DNA from: Calycina herbarum
Lineage: Eukaryota; Ascomycota; Leotiomycetes; Helotiales; Pezizellaceae
Reading direction: 5' to 3'
Assembly: GCA_001414485.1 (NCBI GenBank)
Contig: LLEY01000085.1
Location: 124,001-188,000 of the forward strand
DNA length: 64,000 nt
This document shows positions 34,335-46,417 of this stretch, piece by piece. The notes below the pieces were generated by a model, which saw nothing but the letters and a program-made list of their open reading frames with translations, ran no database searches and was not told the DNA's origin. Both the position numbers and the translations under genes were made by a program. The number at the start of each line of letters is the position of its first letter. Position 1 is the first letter of the stretch.

Positions 34335-34991
34335 CTTGATCTGCGAAAGAAGTTCAAGCCAGCTTAAATTCCTTTGATGGATGGCATCCTATCAATGGTG
34401 CGATCAGTTTTGATGTCCTTTAAGGTGAATGCGCAAGATTGCTCAGCAAAGAGGCGATAATCAGTGAATGGGATGTCCTTCTATAACTGAGATCTGGGGT
34501 GGCCAATGGATTTGCGGAAAAAAGAATGGGGAGATGCAGGATGGCAGGTTGACCCGTGAAGGGGCCAACCTTAATTTTCCTCTGAGTTTGTGTGTGGTGC
34601 CGAGCCGCTAGCTTCTTTTGGACCAGGCTATGGTTGGCTGGTGTTTGAATGTGCAAACCCTTTTGAATTGGAAGGGACAATGGTATTTTGGAATTGTGAT
34701 TGAAAATTCTGCGTTGGGTTGTGAATTTGTTGTCTTGTTGAAGCAATTAATTAACCGAAGGGGTTGGAAATTAGACCAAATTCCGAAGCGAGATTGCTAT
34801 CTTTTCTGCAGATAGATAAGAAAGGCTTTGTGGGCTGAAATCTCTGGGTTGTTATATAAAGGATGTTTGAGGAAGAACGGGGTATATCAAGGGCGCAAGT
34901 TTGCAGTTGAGTACTCGGAGTTATGAATTCGGGATTGAGGGTTTGGGTTGGAAGTAGCTTCAACCACCCAGAAGAACTAGCCAAGAGGACC
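34335..34991. other. Intergenic upstream of the orphan repeat protein
   Basis: No supported gene; presumed promoter of the orphan gene on the right-to-left strand. Confidence 0.4.
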
Positions 34992-35444
34992 TCAGCTTCT
35001 CGTAACCACTCCAAAAGGGAATGTCAAAGGTTCTGAAGGACTAAAGAGAGGCTTTCCAAGTTCCAATTGCCAGTACCTGGAGTTGTAAGCCCCGGTCAGT
35101 AATGGCCTGCGTTGCCATGAAGCGACTTGAGCACCTTTTCTCGTGTCATTGAGATGTTCCGGTGGCTGGAAAATATCAACCAACGCAATCTTCGATCGAG
35201 GCTGCAAATATTTGCTGCGGTGCTCTGTGGGGTCTGGTTGAGGATGACCGGACTTCTCAAGATCTTCAATCCGCAGAAATTGCTCTTGCCTCTCCGTCAT
35301 CATATTTTTTGGAGTCATTATTTCGCCATTCTGTGGTGGCATTGCCTTACAGCGACCGATGGCCTCTTTGGTATTGCTGTATTTGTCTAATTGACTCAAG
35401 ACTTGGTTGCTTGATCTCGAGGGAAAACAATTTCTACCTATCAC
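34992..35444 (-). pseudogene. Possible gene remnant, unrecognised
   Basis: A 150-codon minus-strand frame reads as plausible protein over its last ~95 codons (RQEQFLRIEDLEKSGHPQ, KIALVDIFQPPEHLND, GAYNSRYWQLELGKPLF), hydrophilic with ordinary amino-acid use. The upstream part and a second protein-like frame at 35,623-35,850 could not be joined into a gene with good splice sites. The opposite strand also has a long frame, so chance is possible. No function proposed. Confidence 0.3.
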
Positions 35445-36479
35445 TTGTACCTTTCTACAAAGAAATAGTGTCTTTCTGCGTCCGAGAGATGGGCAGTTCG
35501 AATGCCCCTATCAATTGCTTGGACTCCTTTCAGGCGCCCAGAAGTGTTGCCATATCTCACTTACTGCTATTTGGGAATCTCCGCACCTCGACAATGGCAA
35601 CTACATTCTGGAGAAGTCAAAGCTACCCCGAGGATTCGATCAATTCGCGAAAATGGTTCGTAGAATCTGGGGTGTTTATTCGAGGATTTTCCGATCGACT
35701 TGGAATTGGGTGGAGAGAATTGTTTACAGCCGAGAATATATCGCTGGTACGGAAAAGTTCGTTCGAACTGGGGAGCCTTGGTCTACAAATTATCAGCCGG
35801 TCTTCGAGACTCATAGGGGTGATTTCCTCCTTGATCCCTCTACGTACCATTACTCAAACTCCATCATGTCACAAGAAGGCGGTTCTCTTACGAATTGTGA
35901 GGGATGATATTCGCTAGATTTGATTGCTGAGAAGGTTTATGGGTGCTATTATCCCACAAAGAACCTCGACCTGGTCGTCCAACATTGCTTTGTCAACCTT
36001 TCTGGGCTTTTCAACTGTGAACTGGTGTGATATTAGTCATAAGTTGGCGATACTGGAATTCCCAAAAGCATGCTAGTCTTGGCAAAAGGCATCCTGAATA
36101 AACAAAGCAACCAACCTCTTCCCTCTCCATGGCCAATAAGAAATATTCATTACGACCCGTAGGTCTCAAACCCTGTTTTGGGCCTGCCAAAATAGTCTGT
36201 GCCAGGCACGGTTGTTCTGGAAACATATATGTTGCACATCATTCACGGGCTGATGGCTGGAGAACGCTGTGAATCCTTGCGTATCAATACCTTCCATGCG
36301 CTTGGGGGGCCTATGAGTCATTAGAAAGCCAAGAAAAAGCATTATTTAAGGTCTTGTTCTTTCCCTCCGTGCAACCCTTTCCACACATTCTCTTGTGTGG
36401 AGGGGAGGCACCAACAAAATTTTGGGCAGCTCAACACCAACCAGTACTGCAGTATTCAAGCAAAGAGAGACTTTGACTG

Positions 36480-37150
36480 TTTGCTATCACAAGTTGACTT
36501 TGGAAGAGCTGGTGGAGTCCAAGGGAGAAATGCATCTTGGGGTTTCACTGGCTTTTCAAAAGAAAGAGCAGAGAAAGAGATGGTTTATTTTTTCAACGTC
36601 AAAGCACCATAGCCAGACAGGAGGAAAGACAGATATCAAGTTATCACAATAGTGAACATGGAATTATGATGAGAATAAGCTTGGAGCTTTCTCCCTAAGT
36701 CTAGCTGGTGTATCTCATCATCTTCCAGGCAAAATGCCAACCACGAGTCGAGTCTGGCACTCTGGTTCTCAGTCACTAGACTCTTTGTCAGCTTTTCGGC
36801 ATCGTGAGCCAGCCCTCGAGCTCATGGAAGAAGTCGACGAGGAAATCCACCTTGTGATTGCACTGAGCATTTCAAGAGATAGGGATAGTTTCTATTTTCT
36901 TTCAGCCTTTAACCAACGGGGAGTCATCATGCTATCACAATATGGAACATGGGATCATGATGAGAATAAGCTTTGAGTCTTCCATTCAAATACGGCAGGA
37001 GTAACCTCAACACCTTCCAAGCGAAATGCTAGCCACCAGTCGAGTCTGCAGATTCCCGGCAACTGGACTCTGGTCAGCCCTTCAGCATCATAAACTTTGG
37101 ATTCCAACCATCAAGCTCCAGGCCTTTACCAAGCCAGCAGCGTCATAATC
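36480..37150. repeat. Diverged tandem duplication, unit about 300 bp
   Basis: The string around TATGATGAGAATAAGCTT recurs at 36,665 and 36,957. The following CCAACCACGAGTCGAGTCTG (36,735) recurs as GCCACCAGTCGAGTCTGCA near 37,032. The unit shows two clear and one partial copy with many substitutions. Confidence 0.65.
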
Positions 37151-37499
37151 ATAAGAATTGCGAGCTTCCTCCCCAACGACAACTTTCCTCCATTCTTCCC
37201 AAGATTCCGAAGCACCATTAAAAAGGGCTAGGATGATTGGGGTATGTTTTCTCTGATTCTTCTGAGCCATATTGGACAATGGTATTCATTCTTCCAAACC
37301 CGCTCGCACAATTCCCAGGCGTACCCAGAAGAAATCCTGGTTCTCTCGCATTTATATATACCGTCTCTTTCTCGCAAGGCTGGTGTTTGATCCATCACTT
37401 GTGCCATGAACAAAGTCCTGGTCCCTCGGCATGTTGTCTGTATATTCCTACTCTCGTTCTTACCACCATATTTTGCCCAAGTCTTCAAGTTTGTTCTTT

Positions 37500-37800
37500 A
37501 TTCTTGCCCTTTCCATACCATTTTCTGTCGTTGGTCGTATTGTGGCGGAGACTCGTATCTGGAGGAGAGACGTCGAACTTGGATATTCATCAATGTGAGA
37601 AAGTTGCTTGGCATGTCGTTGTATACTTTTCGTGTTATGTTTTCCTCGAAATGTTTATAGGTCTTTGACTTTGTTTGCTATTCCATGTTGTTTCCAAATC
37701 ATCTTTTGTTGGTGATGGGAGCGTGGGAGAAACTCATGCATGGAGAGGGAGGAAAGTCGAACTTGGGATCTTCATCGATGGGAAGAGGAGGATTTGGATG
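37500..37800. repeat. Diverged tandem duplication, unit about 180 bp
   Basis: GACGTCGAACTTGGATATTC at 37,568 recurs as AAAGTCGAACTTGGGATCTTC at 37,753, with similar flanking sequence on both sides. Confidence 0.55.
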
Positions 37801-39768
37801 GAAGCTCTGCTGCTACCTGCAGATTTTGTCAGCTTGTGTATCGACTTATCTGATTGCGGATGGCGAGTTCAATCAAAGTAGCCAGGAGAATTTAATGGGA
37901 ATAGCGACTGCCGACATATACTCAACATGGATGGCTCTGAATGCCTTCCAATGGCTCTTACGCAGCGTGAGAGCCTCGTCGCAGATGACCCCCTGTGCCG
38001 TGGCTATGTTTTTCGAAGTCTTGCGCGACGTTTTCTTCCGGGGGTGATGAAGGCAGGAGCGATACTGGTCAGTAAGTAGTACCCTGGCTATATAACGTAC
38101 CTCTCACTCAATACTTCGACCATCACAACGTCTGGGCCAAACACCGCAACTTCGACCAACTCGGCGGCCAAAAACAATGTTTAATGCTCCTACTACACAA
38201 GCGTCGATCGATCGCACTTACCTCACCGGCGCGACCCCATTGGCTCGTCCCCTCCCTGGCACCTAAAAGACCCACCCACCACCATTAGCCCCCACACATC
38301 CTCATAACCACAATTAGCAAAAGTGCTTCCATCAATTATCAGGTTTCTTGTCCGGCATGGCGCGGTGGTGCATCGGTCAGAGGAGTCAACTCTAGGAGTG
38401 CAAGAAACTTGGATCTAGGTCTACTTGGCAAGTAGAACCAGCTGGTCAACAGCCCGGGTCAGATTGAGATCGCCATGGACCCCCGTTTGGAATTTATCTG
38501 AAAAATAGTAAAACTCAGTTCGTCTGGTTTTCAAACCTCAGGGACCCTAGGTCCCAGGAATAACTTTTGCTGTTTTTTTTGGTTGTTTTTTTGGTTTGTT
38601 TTGGGTGGAGGGAGTCTTCTTTCTTTTTTGGTTCTCTCTCGAAGTAACTTTCGCAAGCGAAGCAGCAGGTTAACCCCGAAATCTCAAACAGCCTAGGCGG
38701 ACGCTCTATCCCAATTCATCTTGCCAAATTACGACCGAGGAGAAGGACCTGAGTTAGACACCCCTGATGAAGAATACACTCTACCGCAATGGATGGAAAG
38801 ACTGTAAGGGTTGATAGAATGAATTGCTTAGATGGGAGGTGCAGCGAGATCAGATGGGCTTGGAAAGCTGATGCCGACGAGCCCAGTCAACACCCCAAGG
38901 CCTCCATCGAAACACAAAAGTGTCTTGGAGTGTAAGAATTTTGCTATTATTTTGGTTGATTCTCTAAATTCCTCCCCAATTATTTCTGGGGGATAGAGAA
39001 TGCAAAGCTTGTTCTGGGTGGGTGCTGTTGTGGAAGCCGGTGCCGTGTGGTTCTGTTGGTTTGGGATGCGTCGTCGCGCATCGAGGACTCCCACAGTCGC
39101 CAGCCCAGGAATTTAAAAAAAAAAGAGATGCGAATTATTTAAGTCAGTATCTCGATCAAGTCTCGAGTATTATCGCAACAAATTGTCTTGCGTTGTGTTA
39201 TAGGCTGTTGGCTCGTTATCATGTATCACATCTCACCATTTTCAAAACTCACTCCCCTTTAAATCGCTTAAACTCAAATAAGTGGATCTCACTTCACTCA
39301 ACAATATCATGGAGCTCACAACTCACCTTCTGGAATGGGTTGCGCGGAATTCATTTATGGATATCACATAGTCACATCAAGGAAAAAAGGACTTTTTGGT
39401 AATTTGCATTTGTTTGTATGTATCAAAGACGACCGCCAAGTTTACTTCTACAACAAGGGTATCAGCTTCGGCACGTTTCCTCGGCTGAAGCATCTCTCCT
39501 TGAAGGTATGTAAAGAAAATGCAAGGACTCGGTGATTACCACCCCTCGAATGGGCGAAAATAAACACAATTTGGAAAAGGCAGAAAGAAAACACATTTTT
39601 TGGATGATTCCAGACCCTTGATGCTATTTCCATGCCAGCCTAGTATTGTGTAGCAGCATATCTCAATATCTCCCTTTCCGTCGGTCTTGCTGTGTGCTTT
39701 TATATTCCTTCGCCATTCTTACACAACACTTCCCGCCACAATCCTCCGAGATGTATGACGTATCCACC

Positions 39769-40802
39769 TTATTCAAGGACGACCGGGTTATCCGAAAGAC
39801 CAAAAGGCGAGAATTGCGAAGAGCGGAAAACTTGCGAAGCCATCTGTGGTCGTGGAGCAAGCGGATTCATCATGGCATCAGCATTGCTAGGAACAACCGG
39901 CGCAGCCAAATGAACATTACTCTGAATTCCACTTCCAAAGATATTCAAGGGGTCAGACTCCGGATACGCCGACGTAAATGGATCATCGAAACCAGCAAAC
40001 ATGCTTGCGTCATTGCCGTCGTGGACAGGAGTACTGGGACCACCAAAGTTGCTGCTGTAATCGTTGCCAGAGGTGTAATCGTTGAAGTCCCGAGCACTGG
40101 AGAAGGACGCCTCGCTGAAAGTTTGGGATGCGGACTCGGGGTAGAATTGCATGAGGTCTGCGGCTTCGTCGAGCGGGATGGGGGAGGAGGTCATGATGTT
40201 TAATTTCGGGGTGTCTTTGTCTTCGGCTTTGATGGATTGGGTTGTGAGGCGGGCGAGGGGCTTCTTGGTCTCCGACTTTACGATGGGGGTTTGGGTAAGA
40301 GGTCCGAAGGTCTCGTCGTCGTCTGCGCCGCCATCGTTTTGGGTCTCTTCGAGGTCGACGAGCTTGCGCTTCTTGCTGGTGGATGTGGATTCCTTGCGCT
40401 CTGGCTTGGATTTGGTGGGGGTGCTTGGCTTGGTGCTTGGGGTGTTGGAGGAGATGCCGTGAGCTCGCATGAGACGCTCGTAGCGCTTTGCGCTGTTGCC
40501 ATTTCGTTAGCAGATGTTGAAAAGTGAAAAGCTTTTGGGTATCCAAAGCCGAGCATCACGAAAGCTCCACGAATAAGACAAAAAGACATGTTAGAGAAGA
40601 TAAGATATCGCTTTGTACTTACGCTGCCCCCTTGGTGACGATACCACACTCCTTTGCGACTTGACCAAAGTCAACCTGCTTGACGTCAGCCTCGAGGAAA
40701 TGGTGGATCGATCTCAAGACCCCAACTCACCTTGCCATTGTTGCTATATCTAATACAGCTGATGAGGAATTTGAATTGTTCTTCATTCGAAGCGGGAGCC
40801 AT
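39769..40802 (-). CDS. Small Myb/SANT-like nuclear protein 1 (282 aa)
   Basis: Exons 40,731-40,802, 40,623-40,675 and 39,769-40,492 give 282 residues. Residues about 6-55 form the family's three-helix pattern: EEQFKFLISCIRY, then VDFGQVAKECG, then TKGAAAKRYERLMRAHG. The phase-0 intron lies exactly before VDFG, as in five relatives. The remainder is disordered: Ser/Thr/Lys-rich with a basic KKRK cluster near 85, a sumoylation-type SIKAED, then a Phe/Asp/Ser-rich C-terminal half that could act as an activation region. Probably nuclear and DNA- or chromatin-associated. No named orthologue was recognised. First of four minus-strand members in a row. Confidence 0.8.
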
Positions 40803-41846
40803 GATGGGCGATCTCTCAAAGCGTATATCGTCGCAAGCTTTGAGATGGAGATGGTGTTCAAGATTGTTGAGATGGAGCTCAAGTTGGGGTGGGGTATGAT
40901 GGAATTGAGGTGGCTGTTGATTGGTTCGGTTAAAAATGCCACTGGTTGGAGGTTGGAGATAGCTGGGTGATGTCTTGACTTGTCAAGAGGGGTTGGGTTG
41001 AGGTCTGAAGGTCAAATTCAACGAAGAGCCATTCACTCTGAATTGGGCAGGAGTTTGAAGAGGGGTAAAACAGGCTTAGCTCTGACTTCATCCAGATCTT
41101 GATCAGGAAAGACCTAGGGTGGATGTGGATGACGTTGGCTTTATGAGCAAGAAGACTGCAATGAGTAAAAAGCTGTCATGAAGGGTCTTTTGCTGTATTG
41201 GTGTTGGCTTTCAAGATGGAAATGTTTGGGTCTCTGGCCTTATTCACGTCTAAATAAAAGAGTGTGGAAGAAGTTTGCGGTATCTTGCAGTTAAAGAGGA
41301 GAACTCAAGTAAGGCAAACACCACAACCGCATTCCATGGCAAGAACGACCACAAGTTGTAACAATGCTTCAACTTCCTCCTCAAGGACCAGGTCAACCTT
41401 TCTTGAGGCAACTGGGAATGCCTTCACCTGGCTCATCTTGGTATAATATTACGGCCTTGGAATAGATTTACGTGGCTTCAATTTCAGATCAATCACAAAT
41501 ATCAGTGACACTTCGAAGTCATGGTTGGTTGAGAGAGATTCTATTCGATATAGAAATCTCATGTGCTTGAGTTTCCCCCCGAGTGCATACAGATTCCTCC
41601 CTGATAGACACCATATTCAATGTCCATAAATCCACGCGCTGAACTCCAGAATAGTGCTGCAATTGGTGGATATTGAAGATCGAAATGACAAGAAGACGCC
41701 GAGAACATATGACTGAATGAAAAAGATGAGAAAGCCGGAAAGATCGCCTGAAAAGAGAGCAATGAAGAAAACCATCGGAGATATCCATCATGCATCCACG
41801 TCTTTCAATGACTTATTGCTCATCAACTTCTACAAACATCCCACAG
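40803..41846. other. Intergenic between Myb-like genes 1 and 2
   Basis: About 1 kb with no supported gene; promoter of gene 1 and 3' side of gene 2. The left part repeats GAGATGGAG motifs. Confidence 0.45.
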
Positions 41847-42715
41847 TTAGCATGGAGTAATTGCTCGTTCGGGGTCACAGTTGTTAACAATCTTATCAGT
41901 GCGCCACTTCTCAACAGTCATCTTGTACAGATGTGCCTTGTACAGCTCTTCCTCGGTAGCATCCAGAGGGAAGCTATAGCCAACGGGGAAGGTTGCCATA
42001 TAGCCACACATGCTTGAGATCAATGGAAGTCGTCGGCCAGATTGGAAAACGAAAGGGGCGAAAGCATCGATCGCAGCAGCAGTGGGGAATGACTTGCCAT
42101 ATTTCATCTCGTCGTCGTCGTCAGGCAACCCAGCCTTGGCGACAGCCTCCTCGACAGCCTCCTCGACGGACTCCTCCATGGGTTCGACCTTTGCGCCCTT
42201 GGCGGCAGTGACCTTCTTTGGGGTGTTGCGAGGACCGGTCTTGCGTGGGGTGGCAGTTCCCTTCTTGCGAGAGGCCTTCTTTGGAGTAGCTGGCTCGCCA
42301 CCCTCTGCATCGTCATTTCCCTCGCCGTCACCACTGGCATTGGTTGAGGTTGAGGCAACGGTAGCGGCGGCAGTACCGGCAGGTGCGTTGGCCTTCAATT
42401 TGTCAAACAGCTTCTTGCAGGAAGCGCGGGCGTTTCTGGCGTACTTTTGGCCGACAAGGGGTGCGATTTGGTTGAAGTCAACCTGAAGTTATAGATTAGC
42501 TTATCATTGTAGAGATCGAGTTGCTGCGAGGTGACGGGAAGATGGAATTGATCATGAGATGATAGGTTAGAGATGGATGATTGTCAACTTACATTTGGTA
42601 CATCACCCATGAAGCTTGCGACGACAGCCAACATCTGGGTCTCCTTGGGAGTCAAAGATGTAACACCACCGGCAACGGCGCCGTTCTCGGTATTGTCAGC
42701 TACCTTTGGTGGCAT
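41847..42715 (-). CDS. Small Myb/SANT-like nuclear protein 2 (252 aa)
   Basis: Exons 42,593-42,715 and 41,847-42,482 give 252 residues. The domain spans about 22-72: TPKETQMLAVVASFMGDV, then VDFNQIAPLVGQ directly after the phase-0 intron, then RNARASCKKLFDKLKAN. The middle is an Ala/Lys/Pro/Thr-rich basic stretch with TPKK/TPRK motifs resembling the tail of linker histones or AT-hook proteins. An acidic segment follows, then a non-repetitive C-terminal part of ~75 residues not seen in the relatives. A leader intron at 42,725-42,897 ends ten bases before the ATG. Nuclear, probably chromatin-binding by inference. Confidence 0.8.
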
Positions 42716-42789
42716 GATGATAGTCTGTGGGAGTGGAGGTGGTGGTTAGCCTTGTACTTCGCCTTTGACTCAAGGGATGCTCGGACGGG

Positions 42790-42843
42790 TTGCGAGTTGC
42801 GAGTTGCGAGTTGCGAGTTGCGAGTTGCGAGTTGCGAGTCGCG
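42790..42843. repeat. Heptanucleotide tandem repeat (GAGTTGC)n
   Basis: About seven consecutive units of TTGCGAG, the last slightly changed. Lies in the leader intron of Myb-like gene 2. Confidence 0.95.
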
Positions 42844-42857
42844 ACTGCCCCAAGGAA

Positions 42858-42884
42858 GATGGAGATGGAGATGGAGATGGAGAT
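42858..42884. repeat. (GATGGA)n microsatellite
   Basis: Four and a half perfect units in the leader intron of Myb-like gene 2. Confidence 0.95.
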
Positions 42885-42897
42885 TCGGGAAACTTAC

Positions 42898-44135
42898 TGT
42901 GTACGGGATGAGGTACGAGGGAGTTCTGATGACTGGATTGAGGTCCTTGATGACCGACGGATGATTGATGTGGGATGTTGTGGGGAAGGGAAGATTGGAT
43001 GATCGCGAGCTGCGAATTGCCAGATCGGGATTTTCGAGGAGCTTGTTTTGTGGCTTTGTCGGGGAGGGGAAGAGAACTGCTTCAAGTAGCCTGGCTGCCC
43101 GGCTTTCCAGGCTGCCAGGTGGCTACCCAGACTCCAGCCAGCCAATCAAGTGACAGTCAATCGCACTAGCTGCACGTAGCGCCATCCAGCTTTGACAACA
43201 CCAGGCTCATAACCCGAAGAAGATGAAATATATATAGGAGATCACTTGGATGCAATGCAGGAAACTGTTTGGGGTAATTGGAGCCATTGGTCAAGGTTTG
43301 GAAGAGTGAGTCCAATTACTCCAAACTGCTTCGATGAATAGCTCCAATTAATCAAGAGAGGTCCCAAAGAGGAAGGGGGAGAAGGAAGGAGCAATGGACC
43401 GCCGGGTGTCTTCCAGGAAGTATTATTCGAGAACGTCTAGAAGAACAGACCGCAATTCTCCTAAACGTTTCGATTAATTGACCAGGAAGGAAGGAACGGT
43501 GGCTGGGTATCTTCCAAAGAGCAATGGCCTGGTCGTCTTCCAAAGCTCTGTACTCACAACGGCTCTCTTGCAAAGCACCAAAACCCGAGATGTGAGATGT
43601 GAGATATGAGATGCGATAGCCTTGCAGGTTATCTTGATGCAAGCCTCGAAGCCATGCTGCAAGTGCAGTATCGATGCGGGCCGTGATGCATGCCGAGTCT
43701 GCGAACATCCGCTATGCAGCAGCAGCAGCAGCAGTGCAGCACCGCTCTTGGTCGAGTTCATGGCTGTTTGCTTCCAACGACTTCGAGAGCTCGAACTTTC
43801 CTATCAAGCGTTAGCGATTGATCGCCGGTAGGGGAAAGGATTGAAGGTCTGAGAGGTCAATTGAACTCAATTCTGCATCACCAGTGGCAGAGAGAAGACT
43901 GCAGAAGTGTAAAGTTTATTCCACTTATCTATGGCCTGGTTCCTTGATACGCTGCTGGTGTTAACCCCCAAGCCGATACCGTCACCAAGTTATCATGATG
44001 AAGACAGTTATCATCCGGCGTTCATGCGTCCAACCTCCCCAAGGACAAACAACTACCAACCGAAGACCATCTCGACGCTCGACGCTCGGAAACAGAAAGA
44101 AGGATTGTTAAATGTCGATGGTGGTAAAAAGGTGT
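42898..44135. other. Intergenic between Myb-like genes 2 and 3
   Basis: No supported gene. Contains a (GCA)n tract near 43,717-43,733. Short open frames on both strands lack recognisable features. Confidence 0.45.
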
Positions 44136-44900
44136 TTAGGACTCTTCCTCGTCTGCAAAAGTTCCACGTTAGTTTGCTGCTTTACATTTGTTGATGAGTG
44201 AAGGAGATAAATACGTACCTCCTCCAGCGTCCTCCATCTCCTCCTCGGCATCCTCGTCAGATTCGACGACCTTCTTGGATTTGGCCGGTGCCTTGGCGGT
44301 CTTCTTGCTAGGAGTCTTCTTGGCAGCAGGCTCCTTCTTGGTCTTTGTCACCTTATTCTTGACGGGGGTGGTAGGGGCCTTGGTTGAAGCTGCGCTAGCA
44401 GAGCTACCGGCTGCTCCCTTGCCACCACCACTGGTGGATCCGAATGGAAGGTTATATTTCCTCTTGAGGGTGGAGATGCGGTTTTGGACTGATCGTGGAT
44501 TGTCGTAACCGAGAGCGGCTGCAACACCGGAGGAATCAATCTGTGAGCGACAAGTGTTAGCTTTCCGGTCACTCTTTATGTGAGTGCGACTGTTGTTTGT
44601 TGGTGTTCATCAGGGGCACCACGGTCAGCACCATCCATCCATTGTTGTCGAGTCCCTCGAGTCACTCAGTGGACTCGTAAGACTCGGTAAGCTTGAATGG
44701 CGCTGTGTAAAAACAGCATGGAAGGAGGGTTGAGGAGGTTTGAGGAAGGATGGGGAGGAGTGAGGGAGATTGATTGAACTTACACTGACGGTACCACCGT
44801 TGGCATTTTGAAGGCAGGCGACGAGAAACTCGACGTCCTTCTGGCTCATGCTGCCAGCGGCACCAGACTCGGTCTTGGCTTCAGTCTTGGAGTCAGACAT
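44136..44900 (-). CDS. Small Myb/SANT-like nuclear protein 3 (151 aa)
   Basis: Exons 44,784-44,900, 44,219-44,540 and a 17-nt last exon 44,136-44,152 give 151 residues. Domain about 18-75: SQKDVEFLVACLQNANG, then IDSSGVAAALGYDN directly after the phase-0 intron, then RSVQNRISTLKRKYNL. The tryptophan of the relatives is replaced by Ser (IDSS). The tail is Lys/Pro/Thr-rich and ends in a Glu/Asp cluster (DEDAEEEMED). A leader intron is predicted at 44,919-44,988. The family is common in my recollection of Leotiomycete proteomes as uncharacterised proteins; function is inferred only. Confidence 0.8.
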
Positions 44901-46417
44901 CGTGGCGATGATTGTAGTCTGACAATCTGGCGTTAGCTGGTTGTCGAGCTTGCAAATAAATGCTTTTCATCGACGAGGATATACATACCGAGATGCTCGA
45001 AAGGAGGTTGATGAAGATGCAACTGTGGGTTGCGATGCGACGGGTTGATGAGATTGTGGTGTTGTTTCGATGTGATGTGGAAAGAAAAAAAGTTTGTGAG
45101 GGAGTGGAAGGATACTTGTATGTGTGCATCCACTGGTTCCGCCAGCCACCACACTATCAAACACCTCAAACACGTGCACTGAAAGCTTTTCCCCACTTCG
45201 TGGAGCACCTTCACGCCAATGGTTTCCTATTCTGGCACGCTATCATTGTAGCTATTACCCATAAGGGCTTAGTGTTTCGAAGGGGCAGGAAGCTATGAGT
45301 CTACGGGGGTTTTCGAGGAGCTTCTATTCTTGTCATCTTGTAACTTTGGATGAGCTCCCTTGAGCTGTTTTCAACCACCTTGAAAGCTTAGTTACGAGTT
45401 TCATCAAGTACTTAAGCTTCGAGGAAGTGTGAAGAGGGGTTACCAGCGTGGGGGTGGTTTGGTGAATTCAACCTCAATCCCAGCCTCTGGATTTCTCTTT
45501 TGTGAAGTTACATGTATTGAATGGCGTGAAATTGTGTTCAAGAGGTGAACCTGTTATGCGATGAGGCACTTTAAAGATGATGTGCACATGTAAACTTGGT
45601 CCCACGAGCTTGCTGGAGAACGCCCGAGAAGCTAATTCACATTCTCGAGGTCTTGGGTATTCGTCTTCGTCAATAAACTCGCGAGTGTCTCGTGGACATC
45701 TCTCGAAGGGATCTGGAAACTTCACAGCCATGATGTTTTGCGTAGCAAAATCCCCACGCGGTTTCGTGGGATCAATGGGGTGTTGCCACGGCATTGTGGG
45801 CCAAAACAACCCCCGAAACTTTGCAAAAACAAAGACTAGCCTAGATGTTACAACTTGATTCCATCATATTGTCTGAAAGGCATGCATTCGGTCATTTTCA
45901 CCAGAGCGAAAGTTCTCGGTATCACTGTAGCTCGAGAAAATTTGAAGTGTTGGACCACCCCTCGCGGGGGTGGTGGCGTCACGCATCAGCATTCATTGCT
46001 TCACCAAAATTTCAAGAAATCAACAGCTTCATCTTTGAAAAGACACTTCACTCATTTCGTTTCGTTTCACGCAGGTTTCAATTCAGTTCAAAAGCAAAAA
46101 CTCCGTAATTATCATTTGGCTACAACGACCATGATTCTACTTGAGAAATCCATTATGAACACCTGCCAAATGTGATATGTAGAAACGCACCAGTCATGAA
46201 TGAACAAGAGGACCAGAAACCCCAGAACCCAAACTCAAGAACTGTGCCAATGCGGAAAAGAGAGAAAGACGTGTTGTCGATAATCGAGATTTCAAAAGTG
46301 CTGGGCGATCAGGAAAAGAACGCCCTGAAGTTGGATCAATCAGTGACTCCTCTTTGAAGCGGGGAATGGAAGATAAGATAAACTTACCCGCAAGCTCGAA
46401 ATCAAGTACGAGCAACC
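44901..46417. other. Intergenic between Myb-like genes 3 and 4
   Basis: Holds the leader of gene 3 and the 3' side of gene 4. No supported gene, although several short frames exist. Confidence 0.45.

Larger units (their letters stand above)
35445..39768. other. Gene-poor stretch with diverged local duplications
   Basis: No supported gene. The region shows old, diverged tandem duplications (36,480-37,150 and 37,500-37,800) and T-rich runs at 38,570-38,610. Frames are short and overlap on both strands. Confidence 0.45.
42725..42897 (-). other. Intron in the 5' leader of Myb-like gene 2, carrying tandem repeats
   Basis: On the minus strand GTAAGT at 42,892-42,897 and CCCACAG ending at 42,725 bound a 173-bp intron just upstream of the ATG. 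Inside are (GAGTTGC)n at 42,790-42,843 and (GATGGA)n at 42,858-42,884. Predicted from splice signals only. Confidence 0.6.

Noticed and set aside
35162..35917. 251-codon plus-strand frame
   Set aside because: No recognised motif, unusual composition, overlapped by protein-like frames on the other strand, and no splice partner.
38350..38450. Possible tRNA-like sequence
   Set aside because: No GGTTCRANYCC B-box and no complete cloverleaf could be drawn.
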